NCBI RefSeq assembly: GCF_965248315.1
Contig: NZ_CBDFIX010000002.1
Location: 2,790,001-2,854,000, forward strand
Reading direction: 5' to 3'
Length of the DNA stretch: 64,000 bases
Origin: Ulvibacterium sp965248315
GTDB taxonomy: Bacteria > Bacteroidota > Bacteroidia > Flavobacteriales > Flavobacteriaceae
Part shown: one piece after another, positions 25,474-35,492 of the stretch
Position numbering within the stretch: position 1 is the first letter of the stretch
Layout: the number at the start of each line of letters is the position of its first letter
The notes under the pieces: model-generated
Databases searched by the model: none
What the model was told of the DNA's origin: nothing
Seen by the model: only the letters and a program-made list of their open reading frames with translations
Made by a program: the position numbers and the translations under genes

Positions 25474-27344
25474 ACTTGTTTTATTTTAATTATGGTTTTA
25501 AATCCGGTTTTCGAAGAATAGGTATATCTAATGGAAGGTTCAATTTCTCCATAATAATTGGAACACCATTTTTCCTCTATTTTTGGATTTAATGTTTTCC
25601 CATTCCCATCTTCACAATGGACATGGATTTGTTCATACGTTTTTGGATTAAAATGCCAATATTGTTGTGAGACACGGTTATCGGTATTTTTTAAGGTGTC
25701 GCAAATCACCCACTCGTTTTTCTTCTTTGTCTTAATCACCCTTCTATTATGCACAATTTTGTTTCCTAGTTCCGGAAAACCCGTATACTCCCCATCAAAT
25801 TCAAAATCATCTTCTTTTTCGGTTAACGTTGCATTTGCTTTTTTAGTCCAATAATTCCAAATAAATCTGGATCCCCTTAACATTTGATCCTTGCTACCAA
25901 CAGAAACGGTATTATGTCCAAAACATTGTTCAAAAAAACCACCATACTCTTCTGTGGTATTATATTTATAAGACCCAGTGTCCCAGAGGTAATTATTGCC
26001 ATTTAACCATATATCCAAATGTAAATTGTCCGCATGTCCGGGCCTGTCCTTGTATTTAGCGCACTTGACAAAAGTTTTTGCAGAATCGTCATTTATAACG
26101 TAATGACCGCCAATGGGAAATGATGCCAACCTATCTTGGACCAGGGACTTTATTCGGCAATTGTCAATTCCATACCACAACTGGCTTTCATCATGCTTGG
26201 AAACTTCATGATGTAATACGGCATTTAAATCATTGATTTGGGAAGTATATATGCGATAGTCGTCATCAGTTAGTTTAAAAAAAAGTGCGCCGTCATTGGC
26301 CCCATAATTTGGTAGCCTCCCACTTTTTTGGTCATGGCATGTACATAAATAGTGTAACGACTTTTTGGCTCTATCATAGACGGTTAAATCAAAGCGTTCT
26401 TTATGGATTTCTGCAAGTCTTATACCCCATGTAAGTAATTGAATAGCGACCCGGTGATAGTTCATTGAGAATTGCAGAAACGTACCATCCTTGTAAATTT
26501 GATAAGCGATTTCTTCCTCGAACCATTTTTTGCCCTTTTTAGACCATTTGCTCGCGTTTGGTAGAAAAGGAAATAACAAACCGCTTAAGAAAAGCATAAG
26601 GGTTTCGGTTAAGGCATGATTATTCCGTACGGCTATCCTCGAAAAATGGATATTGTGATATACGTGGTGAAGTTGCCAATAAATGCAGTTCATAATCTTA
26701 TTAAACCGCTCTTCGGACAACTCTTCGGAATTTCGATAGTAGTATAATGCAAACGTCCAATTCAATATTCTTAAACTTATTTCTTGGCTACACTTGTAGT
26801 TTGGTCCCAGATTAATCGGATTATGGTCTATGAAGGAGTCGATTTCCTTGAATACGAGAGAAGCACAATCTTCTTCAAAATGATAATCATAACGAATTAG
26901 GTCATACAAGAATGAAAACCGCGCTTTCTCCCAAACATATTTTATGTCACCGGCCTCTTTTGACAGGTCCTTGATCTTTGACCAATGTTCCAGTCGATAT
27001 CTATAGTCCGTTGATGGATTGGTCAACCAATCGTAATTTTCTCCTAATGAGATTTTTGTTTTACTAAAATATGTATAGGTATTATCCTTAATTTCATTAA
27101 AAGACTTTTTCAAAACGGAATTTCTACTTTTGGGAATAACCAATGATTCCTTAGAATCAAAAAAGAATAACGGAGCCTCTTTACGCCATTGATTCCTTGT
27201 CATCGAAATTTTCACAGCACTCGGATTACTGGGAAACTTGACTATCAAAAACCCGAGCTTTGCAGCTATTTCGTGAAATAGACGAAATCGAGTATAACGT
27301 ATACCCATATTTCGAATAGTATTAAGTAGCCTAAAGATTTTCAA
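25470..27344 (-). CDS. Heparinase II/III-like protein without a signal peptide
   Basis: A 624-aa protein with an alpha/alpha-toroid half (about 60-360, with IRNMGIRYTRFRL and HFSRIAVRNNHALTETLM) and a beta-sandwich half (about 380-600, with PGHADNLHLDIWLNG and FGHNTVSVGSKDQM), the two-domain layout of heparinase II/III lyases. Lyases normally need a signal peptide; none is visible here (MKIFRLLNTIRNMG is not hydrophobic). Such apparently cytoplasmic members recur in Bacteroidetes exopolysaccharide loci next to a two-domain oxidoreductase gene, as here. They may be biosynthetic or quality-control enzymes. Family secure, role unknown. Confidence 0.83.
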   Translation of the reverse strand: MKIFRLLNTIRNMGIRYTRFRLFHEIAAKLGFLIVKFPSNPSAVKISMTRNQWRKEAPLFFFDSKESLVIPKSRNSVLKKSFNEIKDNTYTYFSKTKISLGENYDWLTNPSTDYRYRLEHWSKIKDLSKEAGDIKYVWEKARFSFLYDLIRYDYHFEEDCASLVFKEIDSFIDHNPINLGPNYKCSQEISLRILNWTFALYYYRNSEELSEERFNKIMNCIYWQLHHVYHNIHFSRIAVRNNHALTETLMLFLSGLLFPFLPNASKWSKKGKKWFEEEIAYQIYKDGTFLQFSMNYHRVAIQLLTWGIRLAEIHKERFDLTVYDRAKKSLHYLCTCHDQKSGRLPNYGANDGALFFKLTDDDYRIYTSQINDLNAVLHHEVSKHDESQLWYGIDNCRIKSLVQDRLASFPIGGHYVINDDSAKTFVKCAKYKDRPGHADNLHLDIWLNGNNYLWDTGSYKYNTTEEYGGFFEQCFGHNTVSVGSKDQMLRGSRFIWNYWTKKANATLTEKEDDFEFDGEYTGFPELGNKIVHNRRVIKTKKKNEWVICDTLKNTDNRVSQQYWHFNPKTYEQIHVHCEDGNGKTLNPKIEEKWCSNYYGEIEPSIRYTYSSKTGFKTIIKIKQV

Positions 27345-27393
27345 TTGATACTTATATGTATATTATTAAATGCCTTTTAACTAGAGTTAGGGC

Positions 27394-29514
27394 TTAAATA
27401 GAGATCCAACCTTTTGTTTTTAAACTCTCGATTGCCGCAATAGAAGCTCTGGAAGTATTCATTATGGATTCAAAATCTATTAACGAACCGTTTCCTTCGG
27501 TAACACTGGTGATGTAATTTTCAAACTGAGAATAATGTCCTTTGTTCATTTTAGTCTTAAGCTTACTAAAGCCCTTGAATCCGTAGCCTTTTGTGGATAT
27601 AAAGTTATCCATAATGAGTGTGCGTTCCTGGGAATATACCTCTAGCCTTTCCTTTGAATAACTCTTCGAGCCGTTTGCAAAATAGTTGATAACTGCATTT
27701 GAGCCATTTTCAAATCTCAAAAGTATACTTGCATTATCAGTATTTTCTTTGGGGTGCTTACCCATGGAGTTTAGACATACAGATGTCACTTTTGACCCGG
27801 TTAGATAGCCAAGAAGGTCAATGTAATGGCACGCTTCACCTATTATTCTTCCTCCACCAATTTCCATATCATGTACCCAAACATTTTCGGGAATAAAACC
27901 TGCATTCATAGTAGCGATTACATTAATAGGTGTTTCAGATGAACCTAACAAAGATTTCATTTTACTGATATGAGGTGAAAACCTACGATTAAATCCAACC
28001 ATCAAGCTTCCCTGTGAGTTTTTGTATACCTTTTCTATTAAATCTAATTGACTATGATTTATTGCCAATGGTTTTTCAACAAAAACATGCTTATTGGCCT
28101 TGAGACCCTCTATGACCATTTCGCTATGCAGGTTATGTTGGGTGGTAATGACAATAACATCCAATTCAGAATCTTCCAAAACATCCGAGTAACTGGTTGT
28201 GCTTCTAGGTATCCCATATTTTTTAGCCAAACCTGTACCACTTACACCTGAAGAGCTTACAATGTATTTTATTTTTGCATTCGCCTTTTTAAGCATTGGC
28301 AATAAGGTCATACGTGTAAAATTTCCTGCACCTACAACTCCTATTACTCCCTTTGAATTCTGAAAATCCCTTTGCTCGGATACAATAACAGTTGTTGCAC
28401 TTTCAGGAGATGAGCTATACTCCAGAATGCTCGCTATAGCATCCTTGGATTTCAAATTATCATAGATTTCAGAAAAATTGTTGATGGGAACTCTTTGGGT
28501 TATTAATGACCTAACGTCAACGGATTTATTTGAAATTGCTTTTAGTATTGCTTCAAAATTCCGTTTTTCAGTCCACCTAACATATGCTAGGGGATAGTCT
28601 TGACCTTTATTTTCATAATTAGTATCGTAACGCCCCGGGCCATAGGAACAAGAAACCTGAAAATCTAGCTCTTTTTCATAGAAATCTGATCTTGAAAGAT
28701 TAAGCCCGATTACGCCAACCAATACTATTTTACCCTTTTTTCGGCTCATTTTGGCAGCATCGGAAATAACAACATCAGATTTTGTCGATGCTGTTATTAC
28801 TACACCATCGCATCCAACACCATTCGTTTTGTCCATCACGAATTTCACAGGTTCTGAACCTTCACCGGGATTAAATGCGGTGATACCAAAAGAAGATGCC
28901 AAATTCACCTTATCCTTATCCAAATCATATCCAATTACCTCGCAGCCATTGGCCTTTAGCAATTGCGCAGTTATGAGTCCAATAAGACCCAGACCAATTA
29001 CAACAACTGTTTCCCCAAAAGTTGGTTTCAATAATCTAATTCCTTGCAGCCCAATAGATCCTATAACCGTAAAACAAGCTTCCTCGTCGGTAACATTCTT
29101 AGGAATGGGTACCACCAAATTTTTTGGGATGCAAACAAATTCGGCATGCGCCCCGTTCGATGCTACCCTATCACCAATTTTGAACTCGCTGACTCCTTTT
29201 CCAATCTCTTCTACAATCCCCGCATTACAATAGCCCAGTGCAAGAGGTTCACTTAATTTGTTGAAAACGGCATTGACGGTTGGCATTAAACCATCCGACT
29301 TCACTTTATTTAGAACCTCCTTAACTTTGTCTGGTTGTTGTTTGGCTTTTTGCAGAAGGTTAGCTTTTCCGAATTCGACCAACATTTTTTCCGTGCCCAA
29401 CGAGACCAAGGTTTTAGTGGTTCTAACTAAAACATGACCGGGTTTCACTTGTGGTTTTGGTACATCTTCCAGGATGGTTTCTCCTGTTTTGAATGATTGG
29501 ATAATTTGTTTCAT
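27394..29514 (-). CDS. Bi-domain oxidoreductase: zinc-type dehydrogenase plus Gfo/Idh/MocA
   Basis: A 706-aa fusion. Residues 1-360 resemble medium-chain (zinc-type) dehydrogenases, with the NAD loop VVVIGLGLIGLITAQLL, but the catalytic-zinc Cys/His set is not obvious. Residues about 385-706 are a Gfo/Idh/MocA oxidoreductase with GVVGAGNFTRMTLLPML-type loop, EKPLAIN (catalytic Lys) and GEACHYIDLLGYL. Fusions of this kind are widespread in capsule and exopolysaccharide loci beside a heparinase-like gene and GT4 genes, as here. The substrate is probably a nucleotide sugar or a polymer-linked sugar; the reaction is not established to my knowledge. Confidence 0.85.
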   Translation of the reverse strand: MKQIIQSFKTGETILEDVPKPQVKPGHVLVRTTKTLVSLGTEKMLVEFGKANLLQKAKQQPDKVKEVLNKVKSDGLMPTVNAVFNKLSEPLALGYCNAGIVEEIGKGVSEFKIGDRVASNGAHAEFVCIPKNLVVPIPKNVTDEEACFTVIGSIGLQGIRLLKPTFGETVVVIGLGLIGLITAQLLKANGCEVIGYDLDKDKVNLASSFGITAFNPGEGSEPVKFVMDKTNGVGCDGVVITASTKSDVVISDAAKMSRKKGKIVLVGVIGLNLSRSDFYEKELDFQVSCSYGPGRYDTNYENKGQDYPLAYVRWTEKRNFEAILKAISNKSVDVRSLITQRVPINNFSEIYDNLKSKDAIASILEYSSSPESATTVIVSEQRDFQNSKGVIGVVGAGNFTRMTLLPMLKKANAKIKYIVSSSGVSGTGLAKKYGIPRSTTSYSDVLEDSELDVIVITTQHNLHSEMVIEGLKANKHVFVEKPLAINHSQLDLIEKVYKNSQGSLMVGFNRRFSPHISKMKSLLGSSETPINVIATMNAGFIPENVWVHDMEIGGGRIIGEACHYIDLLGYLTGSKVTSVCLNSMGKHPKENTDNASILLRFENGSNAVINYFANGSKSYSKERLEVYSQERTLIMDNFISTKGYGFKGFSKLKTKMNKGHYSQFENYITSVTEGNGSLIDFESIMNTSRASIAAIESLKTKGWISI

Positions 29515-29618
29515 GATTTTTGTCGGCCTATTTTAAATGTACACGTACGAATTTTTCTATTTAATCGATACTTTCTTTACGTAAAAATCTAGTATTACGT
29601 TTTTACTTTTTAACATTA

Positions 29619-30743
29619 TCACTTAAAAATGCTATCAATAAGATTTACCTGAAAATTAGGATTATAGTACTCATCCATTATCTTATAGCAATCCTTTCTC
29701 ATTTGTAAATTTGATTTAGCCTTAATAAGTTTTATCATATTTTTTATTTGTTCTTTTAAATCATCAGCGTTGCCGTATTCAAAAAGGACCCCATTGACGT
29801 TCGGCAAAATTGCCTCAAACTCTGGCATTTGCCTATTCATGTCGCTATGGGAAATGACAGGAACGCCGAACATTAATGAATGCATTGCGGTTAAACCTAT
29901 TTCCCCAGGTGCAACACAGCAATCACTTGATGAGAGCAATTTGTAATTTTGCGTTTCATCGTAGGAGGCGCCATAAAAACAAATTTGATTAGCAATTTTA
30001 TACTGGTCTATTTGAGACTGTAGTTCTTTTTTTTGATCCCCATCTCCTACAAATAGCAGATTCACATAAATATTTTCGTCTTTAAGTAATTTAATAGCCT
30101 CTACAAGTAAATTTAATTTCTTTTGGACCGTTAGGCGGCCAATGAAAACAAGTTGGTCATTGTTAGGGCTATCAAACAAACTAGCCCTTATGTGCTGTCT
30201 TTCGTTCTCACTTAGTGTTTCCCTTAATTTAATTTGCTCTTTGTAATCTAAAGAATTATAAATGACCTTTATTTTTTCTTTGTTAAGTCCTAAATTAATT
30301 AGATTTTGTTTGGCTAAATTTCCATAGAGCAATAATCCATTAAAGAGATATTTATAAAAAACGAAATAAATCCTATTCTTTAGATTTTTATGATTTGTGA
30401 GAATTCCATGCGTCCAATTAAAAACTTTTACCCCTTTTATTCTCAGTATAAAAGCAGCAATAATAATGGAAATCCAATTGGGAGGAGAATGAACGATGGC
30501 ACCATCAGGTTTTTGGGAAATCACATAACGGACTAATCCTTTACTAAAATAAAAGGGACCAATTTTATACGACGGAAAATCCTTGAAATCGGCTGAATCC
30601 TTAAAGTTATATGGCTTTACATTATTATAACCTTTTTTATCCCCGAAAAACATGTAATGGTTACGAGTCGAATTCATAAGAGCTTCTATAATACCAACTC
30701 TATAATGTGGAAATCCTGGGTATATGACTAATATTTTATTCAT
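29619..30743 (-). CDS. GT4 glycosyltransferase
   Basis: A 374-aa GT-B transferase. Rossmann-like N-terminal half with FPHYRVGIIEALM; C-terminal nucleotide-sugar half with FIGRLTVQKKLNLLVEAI and GEIGLTAMHSLMFGVPVIS, a GT4-type donor-binding motif. First gene of the minus-strand run that continues through the oxidoreductase, heparinase-like protein, second GT4, wecB and wecC, so likely co-transcribed. Donor and linkage unknown. Confidence 0.82.
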   Translation of the reverse strand: MNKILVIYPGFPHYRVGIIEALMNSTRNHYMFFGDKKGYNNVKPYNFKDSADFKDFPSYKIGPFYFSKGLVRYVISQKPDGAIVHSPPNWISIIIAAFILRIKGVKVFNWTHGILTNHKNLKNRIYFVFYKYLFNGLLLYGNLAKQNLINLGLNKEKIKVIYNSLDYKEQIKLRETLSENERQHIRASLFDSPNNDQLVFIGRLTVQKKLNLLVEAIKLLKDENIYVNLLFVGDGDQKKELQSQIDQYKIANQICFYGASYDETQNYKLLSSSDCCVAPGEIGLTAMHSLMFGVPVISHSDMNRQMPEFEAILPNVNGVLFEYGNADDLKEQIKNMIKLIKAKSNLQMRKDCYKIMDEYYNPNFQVNLIDSIFK

Positions 30744-31691
30744 TGACTACAAAATAGTTGTACGAAACATTAAATTCAATTCTATACGGATGATACATAC
30801 AACAAATTAAAGCTGCTATTGTTGTGCAAATTGTGGGTATTTTTTAAACTTGATTTTTTTCATTTTAGTGTCTTAGGCTAAAACATGTTGAATTTGGGCT
30901 TGTTGCACCGATTTCTTTTTCAAGGATATAGTCTGCCATTGGGGCCTAATTAATTTCAGCGGATTTTATTTTGTTTCTCTTCTGTTCTATATCACAAAAT
31001 CCATTAAGACATCACAATTATCTAACTATTTTATAAATAATGCTACTTAAATTTGATGGCAATATTAGCCTATTTTGTGTAATGGAAATAAAAAACCGAA
31101 TACTTTGTACATAAATTCGATAAACGATATGATTTGTCCCAAAAAATCAGCATAATAGACTAATTCGGCGGAAAAAACTTTTTATTCTAGGGTAAGATTA
31201 ATTTGCCGTATGTTATGGAAAATATATAGAATTTGAGCACGGATTATATGTACGGTAAATTTGGGCCGGTCTACCCATCATTTCAATAGCAATTTTTTTC
31301 GGCCATTATTATTTGAGCTTAAATAAACCCTGGTGAGAACCTATACTTTTTTAGTCGCTGTACTGAATGCGGCGTAAAAAGTTATTCCTGGGCCTAAGAG
31401 GATAGTATTTATGTAAGGGGGTTGAGATCCATTCGTCCCGTTCAAACTGTCAGTTGAAATCATTTCGGCAAATATCAGGCAGAAGATTCGATTCGAGCGA
31501 CCGGGGTATTTAACGTATTTGTATTCCTGAAAGGCTAAGTTTTGAAGTCAAAAACCCCACTTTCAGATTTAGAGGGCCAGGCAACTGAAACACACGGTAA
31601 ATTCGTAAATACGTAGTGCAAAGAATTATAAGGAAAATAGTTTAGGTTGATTTCTAGTGCTTTAACTTATATTTATTCTTTGAGTAACTAA
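30744..31691. other. 948-bp gap with a possible gene relic, otherwise empty
   Basis: Between two minus-strand runs. AT-rich, with no full gene. On the minus strand a start-less open frame from 31547 to 31341 ends GPGITFYAAFSTATKKV, which looks protein-like but matches no family I know. The gap must also hold the promoter for the GT4 gene at 30743. No hairpin with a T-tract was seen. Confidence 0.5.
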
Positions 31692-32969
31692 CTAAAGCCT
31701 GGCATCCACATGCTCCTTTAAAACTCCTTTAACATCATAGAGTACCCCATTTGCTGAAAGCATATCCCTTAGCTTCATTTGCAGGAACTCATTGTGGGCA
31801 ACTGTCAACACCAAGGCATCATAAGTATCACTAGGAATTTTGGCCATAGTTTCCAAACCATATTCTCGTTTTACTTCATCCCGCGAGGCCCAGGGGTCAA
31901 AAATCGCTATATCAATGCCATAGCTTTTTAAATTGTTGATAACGTCTACGGACTTGCTATTCCGAACATCAGGACAGTTTGCTTTAAAAGTGATTCCTAA
32001 AACCAAAATTTTAGCCCCCTTTATTTTAATATCCTTTTGGACCATTAATTTCACAACTTCAGAAGCTACGTATTTTCCCATTCCGTCATTCATACGTCTA
32101 CCGGTCAGAATAATTTCAGGGTGATACCCATATTGTTGTGCTTTTTGTGCCAAATAGTAGGGATCCACTCCAACACAATGACCACCTACCAATCCGGGTT
32201 TAAATGGCAAAAAGTTCCATTTGGTGCCTGCTGCCTCCAAAACAGCATGGGTATCAATTTTCATAAGATTGAATATTTTAGCCAATTCGTTCACAAAGGC
32301 AATATTGATATCCCGTTGCGAGTTTTCAATGACCTTAGCGGCTTCTGCCACTTTTATAGTAGGTGCCAAATGCGTTCCTGCAGTAATTACTGAGGCATAG
32401 AGCTCATCAACTTTTTTCGCTATTTCAGGAGTTGAGCCAGAGGTGACCTTTAATATTTTATCGATGGTATGTTCCTTGTCCCCCGGATTTACACGTTCTG
32501 GGGAATATCCTACAAAAAAATCGGTATTAAATGTTAAACCACTACTATTTTCCAACACTGGGACGCATTCTTCTTCGGTAACTCCGGGGTATACCGTGGA
32601 TTCATAAATTACGATATCCCCTTTTTTCAACACGCGCCCCACCGTTTCACTTGCCATATACAAAGGAGTCAAAATAGGTCGGTTGGTGTGATCAACAGGC
32701 GTGGGTACTGTAATGATATAATAGTTGCAGTCCGCAATTTCACTCAATTGATTCGTACAATACAATCCCATTTCCATTTTGGGATCAGTCACCATAACTT
32801 CCTGAAGGATAGTATCGTCTAGCTCTAAGGTACTATCATGGCCGGCCATCAAGTCTTTGACGCGGGCGTTGTTGATATCAAATCCTACTACAGGATATTT
32901 GGTGGCAAATAGACGCGCCAACGGCAAGCCTACGTAGCCCAATCCTATTATAGCAATTTTTGTATTCAT
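31692..32969 (-). CDS. UDP-N-acetyl-D-glucosamine 6-dehydrogenase (TviB/WbpO-like)
   Basis: A nucleotide-sugar dehydrogenase whose N-terminus (IAIIGLGYVGLPLARLFA, VVGFDINNARV) matches the TviB/VipA group that oxidises UDP-GlcNAc or UDP-GalNAc to the uronic acid. The active-site Cys is in GLVGGHCVGVDPYYL. I start at ATG 32969; the longer frame would begin with TTG 32978. The gene is followed upstream by a TviC-like epimerase gene, so the pair should yield UDP-GalNAcA. It is one of three UDP-sugar dehydrogenases in the locus. Confidence 0.88.
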   Translation of the reverse strand: MNTKIAIIGLGYVGLPLARLFATKYPVVGFDINNARVKDLMAGHDSTLELDDTILQEVMVTDPKMEMGLYCTNQLSEIADCNYYIITVPTPVDHTNRPILTPLYMASETVGRVLKKGDIVIYESTVYPGVTEEECVPVLENSSGLTFNTDFFVGYSPERVNPGDKEHTIDKILKVTSGSTPEIAKKVDELYASVITAGTHLAPTIKVAEAAKVIENSQRDINIAFVNELAKIFNLMKIDTHAVLEAAGTKWNFLPFKPGLVGGHCVGVDPYYLAQKAQQYGYHPEIILTGRRMNDGMGKYVASEVVKLMVQKDIKIKGAKILVLGITFKANCPDVRNSKSVDVINNLKSYGIDIAIFDPWASRDEVKREYGLETMAKIPSDTYDALVLTVAHNEFLQMKLRDMLSANGVLYDVKGVLKEHVDARL

Positions 32970-33015
32970 GTTTTCCAATTATTTTTCATTGGACCATAGA
33001 AATGACCAAAGAGAA

Positions 33016-34014
33016 CTACCTTAAATTTTCCCAATACCAACCTACCGCTTCCTTCAAACCTGTTTTAATGTCAAATTGAGGATCATACCCCAAAAGCCGC
33101 TTGGCTTTGGTTATGGAAGCTAGGGAATGTGGGACATCACCCTGCCGTTTAGGACCATATATGGCAGGTATTTCTGCTATTTTAGTATCGAATTCACTGA
33201 GGTATTCTTTCAACAGGGCTACTAGCTCATTTAGATCCGTACGCTCGCCATAAGCTACATTGTAAACCGTGTTCACCGCTTCTTTTTTATCCACAAGCAT
33301 CGAACGGATATTCATTTCCAACACATTATCTATATAGGTGAAATCCCTGGAGTAGCTGCCATCTCCATTGATTGTTGGAGATTCATGTTTCATCAATTGC
33401 ATTACAAATTTAGGAATCACTGCGGCATAGGCACCATTAGGATCTTGTTTCCTACCAAAAACATTGAAATAGCGAAGACCTATAGTTTCTAGGCCATAGG
33501 TTTTACTAAAAATATCGGCATATAGTTCATTGACGTATTTGGTTATAGCATATGGTGATAGTGGCTTACCGATAACATCCTCGATTTTAGGCATATTTTT
33601 GGAATCCCCATAAGTTGATGAGCTCGCGGCATAAGTAAAACGTTTAACTTTTGCATCCCGCGCCGCTAACAACATATTCAAAAAACCTGATACATTTACA
33701 GCATTACTCGTTAAGGGATCATGTATTGAACGAGGGACAGACCCCAAGGCGGCTTGATGTAGCACATAATCCACACCGGTACATCCTTTTTGACAATCTT
33801 CCAAATTTCGAATGTCCCCTTCAAATAAATTAAAGTTGGGATTGGACAGTAATTGCGCAATATTCTCTCTTTTACCGGTAGTAAAATTGTCAAGACATCG
33901 CACCTGATTGCCATTTTCCAAGAGGGCATCACAAAGGTTGGATCCTATAAATCCGGCGCCTCCAGTCACTAAAATAAGAGTTTTGGGATTAAGACTAAGA
34001 TGTTTTAAGTTCAT
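33016..34014 (-). CDS. UDP-GlcNAc(A) 4-epimerase (TviC/WbpP-like)
   Basis: An extended short-chain dehydrogenase/reductase of 332 aa. NAD loop VTGGAGFIGSNLCDALLE; catalytic YAITKYVNE (Tyr-x3-Lys) preceded by the Ser triad ASSSTYGD; substrate region YAAVIPKFV. These fit the WbpP/TviC group of UDP-N-acetylhexosamine(uronic acid) 4-epimerases. It lies 46 bp from the dehydrogenase gene. Together they interconvert Glc- and Gal-configured N-acetyl uronic acids. Confidence 0.86.
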   Translation of the reverse strand: MNLKHLSLNPKTLILVTGGAGFIGSNLCDALLENGNQVRCLDNFTTGKRENIAQLLSNPNFNLFEGDIRNLEDCQKGCTGVDYVLHQAALGSVPRSIHDPLTSNAVNVSGFLNMLLAARDAKVKRFTYAASSSTYGDSKNMPKIEDVIGKPLSPYAITKYVNELYADIFSKTYGLETIGLRYFNVFGRKQDPNGAYAAVIPKFVMQLMKHESPTINGDGSYSRDFTYIDNVLEMNIRSMLVDKKEAVNTVYNVAYGERTDLNELVALLKEYLSEFDTKIAEIPAIYGPKRQGDVPHSLASITKAKRLLGYDPQFDIKTGLKEAVGWYWENLR

Positions 34015-34466
34015 AGGTAAGCTTCATTGAATATCCTTAACGGTACAAGTAATCCATTTTCCTGTTATATAAAGCACAGTCGAGATGTTTTGTTAACCTT
34101 TAGACTGCGCTCAAGGAGACAAAAACTTGGATTTTAGCCCGCACTTTCAAATTATGAAACAATGAGAAATCAAATAATCTCATGAGTACAAGGTAACAAA
34201 GATGTAAAATGCTCTCATAAACACCTAATAATCAGCGAAAAAATAGGTTCATGTGTTCTTTGGAGGATTTTCTTACACCTAAAGCTATCCCGTTCTACTG
34301 ATTTGAACACCTATTTCTTTTGTTTCTCAATTTACTTAAATTGAAAGATAAGCTCATTTTTTTAAAAGATTGGTTTTATGAAATCCATTTAAAACAAGTT
34401 TGGTCAATGTTGCTAGGGATAAGTAGAAATGTCTCAAATCTTCATGATGCCCAAAAAATATATCTT
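34015..34466. other. 452-bp gap, no gene seen
   Basis: Between the TviC-like gene and the UDP-glucuronate epimerase gene, both minus strand. A 107-codon plus-strand frame starting at 34320 runs into the epimerase gene and has no protein-like features. No clear promoter pair or hairpin was found. Confidence 0.5.
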
Positions 34467-35492
34467 TTATTTGTTATAATAACCCTTGTACCAATCTACA
34501 AATTTTTTGACACCTTCTTTAATTGGTGTATTAGGCTTATAATCGTAGTCGGCAATAAGTGTATCTACACTGGCCCAGGTAGCGGTAACATCCCCGGGTT
34601 GCATGGGAAGCATTTCTTTTTTAGCGGTAATGCCCAAATTTGATTCTATGGCCTCAATAAAATCCAATAGTTTTACCGATTTGTTGTTTCCAATATTATA
34701 GAGCTTGTATTGTTCATTATTCATAGTTCTTTCTTCAGTGTCTTTTTCAATGATACGCACAACTCCCTCAACGATATCGTCAACATAAGTAAAGTCACGT
34801 TCCATATTACCATTGTTGAATACCTTAATAGGATTGCCTTTTAGCATAGCATCCGTAAAAAGAAATATAGCCATATCCGGTCTGCCCCAAGGACCGTAAA
34901 CGGTAAAAAAACGGAGGCCCGTAGTGGCAAGACCATATAAATGGCTATAGGTGTGGGCCATCAGTTCATTGCTCTTTTTGGTAGCGGCATACAGACTGAT
35001 GGGATTATCCACAGAATCGGAAGTTTCGAAAGGAATCTTATCGCTTAGACCATAAACACTAGAACTACTGGCATACACCAAGTGATTTACCTTATAATGC
35101 CTACAATTCTCTAAAATAGTAAGGAAGCCCACAATATTGCTATCAACGTATGCCCTAGGATTCTGAATACTGTATCGCACCCCAGCTTGGGCCGCTAAAT
35201 TACAAACGACATCAAATGCTTCTTTTTTAAAAAGAAAGGGCAGGTTTTCAAAATCTTCTAAAGTTAAACGTATAAAGGAAAACGATGGGTGGATTTTACT
35301 TCGTATCTTCTGGTCGTACTTCTCTGCGGATTGTTGGTCAATGCCTAGCTGTGCCAGGCGGTCATATTTCAACTGTACATCGTAATAATCGTTGATATTG
35401 TCTAGTCCAACAACTCTATGGTTGTTTTCAAGGAGCTTCTGGCAAACATGATAGCCGATAAACCCGGCTGCCCCAGTCACCAATATGTTCAT
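34467..35492 (-). CDS. UDP-glucuronate 4-epimerase-like enzyme
   Basis: An SDR epimerase of 341 aa with VTGAAGFIGYHVCQKLLE, GLDNINDYYDVQLKYDRL (hallmark of the CapI/LspL UDP-glucuronate 4-epimerase group), YASSSSVYGL, YAATKKSNE catalytic site and VYGPWGRPDMA. It converts UDP-GlcA to UDP-GalA. Overlap of four bases with the Ugd gene that makes its substrate confirms the pathway by context. Confidence 0.9.
   Translation of the reverse strand: MNILVTGAAGFIGYHVCQKLLENNHRVVGLDNINDYYDVQLKYDRLAQLGIDQQSAEKYDQKIRSKIHPSFSFIRLTLEDFENLPFLFKKEAFDVVCNLAAQAGVRYSIQNPRAYVDSNIVGFLTILENCRHYKVNHLVYASSSSVYGLSDKIPFETSDSVDNPISLYAATKKSNELMAHTYSHLYGLATTGLRFFTVYGPWGRPDMAIFLFTDAMLKGNPIKVFNNGNMERDFTYVDDIVEGVVRIIEKDTEERTMNNEQYKLYNIGNNKSVKLLDFIEAIESNLGITAKKEMLPMQPGDVTATWASVDTLIADYDYKPNTPIKEGVKKFVDWYKGYYNK

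Noticed and set aside
34320..34643. Plus-strand 107-codon open frame
   Set aside because: Its second half is antisense to the well-supported UDP-glucuronate epimerase gene, and its first half has no protein-like composition.
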